Source: Acidobacteriota bacterium (GTDB taxonomy: Bacteria; Acidobacteriota; Holophagae; Thermotomaculales; Thermotomaculaceae). From it: DNA of 5,836 nt. The stretch lies in assembly GCA_027067895.1 (NCBI GenBank), contig JAMOUY010000373.1, forward strand, positions 1 through 5,836, written 5' to 3'. The first letter of the stretch is position 1, and every line of letters begins with the position of its first letter. Below, one piece after another: positions 3,993 through 5,836 of the stretch. Under the pieces are notes generated by a model. It saw nothing but the letters and a program-made list of their open reading frames with translations. It was not told the origin of the DNA and made no database searches. The translations under genes were made by a program, and so were the position numbers.

Positions 3993-5836
3993 TTAAGAAT
4001 CGGGGGCTTTTTTTGATTTTTTTGATTTTTCAATCTCTTCTATCATGCCTTCAACTTGTTTTGCATATTTTGGATAATCCGGCGTTTTTTTAGCAAGATT
4101 AAAGTATTTCAACGCAAGGTCGTCTTTTCTTTTTACGTAGTAATATTCCCCCAATTTAAGATAAGGCTCGGTAAAATTGGGATTTAACTCTATTGATTTT
4201 TTGCAAAATTCAACCCCTCTCTTGCTATCCCCCAACAAAAAACGATACAACGCCCTCGCAAAATAAATTCTTGATTGAACAATAGAGTCTATCTCAACCC
4301 CTTTCAAATATTGTCCTTTTCTATGCTCCAACACCCAGATAAGAAAATTCAAATGCTTGGGAACCTTCTGTACTTCACCTTCATTCAGATAAAGAAAAAC
4401 AAGAGAAAGCCTTGGCAAAATATAGAATTTATCCTTTTTTATGGCTTTTAAAAAATATTTTTCCGCTTTTTTAAAATCCCCATGTTTGTAATAATATTCC
4501 CCAAGTTCATGAAACAAAAGAGCAGACTGAAATTTCCTTTTTTCCAACGCACTTTCCAACAAATCTTTATATCTACCGGTTTGCCCCGACTTTTTATACA
4601 ATGATGCAAGAAGGCCGACGGTATTGGCAGAAGGATAAAGCCTGTAAGCCTTTTCCGCATAGGGAATAGCCTCTTCATACATTCCCCTATTCTTCAATTC
4701 AACCGCCAAATTATAATTAGGCCTTACTTTTTCGGAAGAAAAAACATACGACGATTTCCAAAGGGAATAGTTATCGCGGAAATCAAAATTCCTGACAAAC
4801 GTTCTTACAGAAAAAACAAAAATTAAAATCAGGGAAATTGTTTTAAATTTTCTGCCATTGTTTTCAGAAAGTACCCAAATAAATTCGGTAATAATAATCA
4901 CGAAGAAAAACAAAGGCGCATAAAGGTTTCTTTCGCTCAAAATGTCAAATCCGCCCCATTCCGCACCTCTTAAAATAAAAGAATTTGAAGGCGCCATTAA
5001 AATAAAATACGCCAGCAAAGAAAACAAAGACAACCTGAATTTATTTCTAAATCTGTAAAAAACGTAAAACAACAAAGCAATAACCGCAACCGACAGCAAT
5101 ACCCTAATATCATAAATTTTCTTAATTAGCGGCAAATCATGGTCTATATTCAAAGAATACGGAAAAATATTCAAAAAAAGCGAATAAAGATTTGCATAAA
5201 TGTTTGAGGCAAGAGCTGTTATAAGAAATTTTCCGTGCAAACGGATAAGCCTTGCTTTAATAATTGTAAAAGGAGAAATAGGGACAACAAAAGCCAATAC
5301 GAAAATTAACGAGACAAAAAACACAAAAGCGACAACAATCAGAATAAGTTTCTTTTTATTTGCACCTTTTACAAAAAGGTAAAGCAAAAGATAAATCAAA
5401 GGAATTATCAAATAAACCTCTTTAAAGAAAAAGGCAATTAAATAAAATACTACCGATAAAAACAAATAAATTGATTTTTCCCTGCCTTCTTTCACAAGAA
5501 AAAACAAAAAAGAGTAAAGGCCCGCAATAAAGAAAAATCCGCCTATCCCGTTAATCATTCCGGAAACATAGGAAACCGCCTCGCATACAACCGGATGAAC
5601 AAGAAACAAAAAAGATGCGACAAACGGAAAAACTTCCTTGTAAGACAATTCGTTTCCGTTTTTGCGTTTTGCCTTTTTCCCTTTTTTATTACGTTTTTCT
5701 CGCTTTTTGTCTGTAAAATCTTCTTCCGGAAACTTCGCCTCCAAAAGATTTCTCAAAAAAAGAAAAAACAAAAACGATGACAAAACATGAAAAATCAAAT
5801 TCACTAATTTATAAAAAAACGGATTGTCTCTGAAAA
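3993..5836 (-). CDS. Polytopic membrane protein with C-terminal TPR repeats (TMTC/O-mannosyltransferase-like), 5' end cut by window
   Basis: Large membrane protein resembling bacterial relatives of the GT-C-type TMTC family; its substrate is unknown. The frame is open through base 5836, giving 613 complete visible codons (residue 1 = bases 5834-5832). Family-like landmarks are FYKLVNLIFHVL at 7-18, HPVVCEAVSYVSG at 80-92, a Lys-Glu at 138-139, APSNSFIL at 281-288, SERNLYAPL at 300-308 and DFRDNYSLW at 351-359. Many hydrophobic helices fill 11-350. TPR-like units follow at about 374-401, 403-434, 440-470, 521-552 and 555-587, then a Lys/Glu-rich tail. A strongly basic insertion at 43-58 is unusual. 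The first loop, where such enzymes keep their acidic catalytic pair, lies outside the window. A GTG at 5804 is probably an internal Val, because recognisable family sequence precedes it. A sugar transfer role (surface protein or pilin glycosylation) is inference. The gene is more AT-rich than the antiporter genes. Confidence 0.85.
   Translation of the reverse strand, partial: FRDNPFFYKLVNLIFHVLSSFLFFLFLRNLLEAKFPEEDFTDKKREKRNKKGKKAKRKNGNELSYKEVFPFVASFLFLVHPVVCEAVSYVSGMINGIGGFFFIAGLYSFLFFLVKEGREKSIYLFLSVVFYLIAFFFKEVYLIIPLIYLLLYLFVKGANKKKLILIVVAFVFFVSLIFVLAFVVPISPFTIIKARLIRLHGKFLITALASNIYANLYSLFLNIFPYSLNIDHDLPLIKKIYDIRVLLSVAVIALLFYVFYRFRNKFRLSLFSLLAYFILMAPSNSFILRGAEWGGFDILSERNLYAPLFFFVIIITEFIWVLSENNGRKFKTISLILIFVFSVRTFVRNFDFRDNYSLWKSSYVFSSEKVRPNYNLAVELKNRGMYEEAIPYAEKAYRLYPSANTVGLLASLYKKSGQTGRYKDLLESALEKRKFQSALLFHELGEYYYKHGDFKKAEKYFLKAIKKDKFYILPRLSLVFLYLNEGEVQKVPKHLNFLIWVLEHRKGQYLKGVEIDSIVQSRIYFARALYRFLLGDSKRGVEFCKKSIELNPNFTEPYLKLGEYYYVKRKDDLALKYFNLAKKTPDYPKYAKQVEGMIEEIEKSKKSKKAPDS

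Noticed and set aside
4448..4678. Minus-strand open frame of 76 aa inside the TPR gene
   Set aside because: It is an out-of-phase reading of the TPR repeats, which are coherent in the main frame. I considered a frameshift but the main frame is unbroken.
1..5836. CRISPR array, tRNA/rRNA, insertion sequence or an undescribed defence-like system
   Set aside because: No regularly spaced repeats, cloverleaf, inverted-repeat ends or transposase were seen. All but 111 bases are explained by eight minus-strand coding regions of recognisable type.

Overview
The window is a single-strand (all minus) stretch of bacterial DNA holding two blocks. Bases 1-3881 carry a tightly packed seven-gene operon for a multisubunit Mrp/Mbh-type cation/proton antiporter module. 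In transcription order (right to left) it reads mrpE, mrpF, mrpG, an MbhD-type subunit, a fused MbhE+MnhB subunit, mrpC and mrpD. The last gene runs off the left edge. Bases 3993-5836 carry most of a large membrane protein with C-terminal TPR repeats, resembling the bacterial relatives of the TMTC/O-mannosyltransferase-like family. It runs off the right edge, so its true start is not in the window. A 111-base AT-rich gap (3882-3992) separates the blocks and is the only noncoding stretch.

The antiporter genes overlap by 1-4 bases or are separated by 1-2 bases, each with a purine-rich ribosome binding site, so they look translationally coupled. Together they would build the small-subunit scaffold (E, F, G), the B-type and C subunits, and the NuoN/NuoM-like proton channel D. 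This gene set and order match the membrane arm of the archaeal Mbh hydrogenase (MbhA-H) and the MrpA-less Mrp modules of some bacteria, not the classical Bacillus mrpABCDEFG order. No large NuoL-like MrpA is present in the window. Whether hydrogenase, ferredoxin-oxidoreductase or further antiporter genes follow cannot be seen, because the operon continues past base 1.

The organism is a bacterium using GTG starts in several genes and strong Shine-Dalgarno sites. The antiporter block has moderate GC, while the TPR gene is clearly AT-rich and lysine/phenylalanine-rich. The Mbh-like gene order would suit an anaerobe or a deep-branching thermophile, but nothing here fixes the taxon. No RNA gene, mobile element or CRISPR array was seen.

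The most notable points are a Glu in mrpD where the family normally has the functionally important TM7 Lys, the MbhE-MnhB fusion in an MrpA-less operon, and the two edge-truncated genes whose apparent limits mislead.
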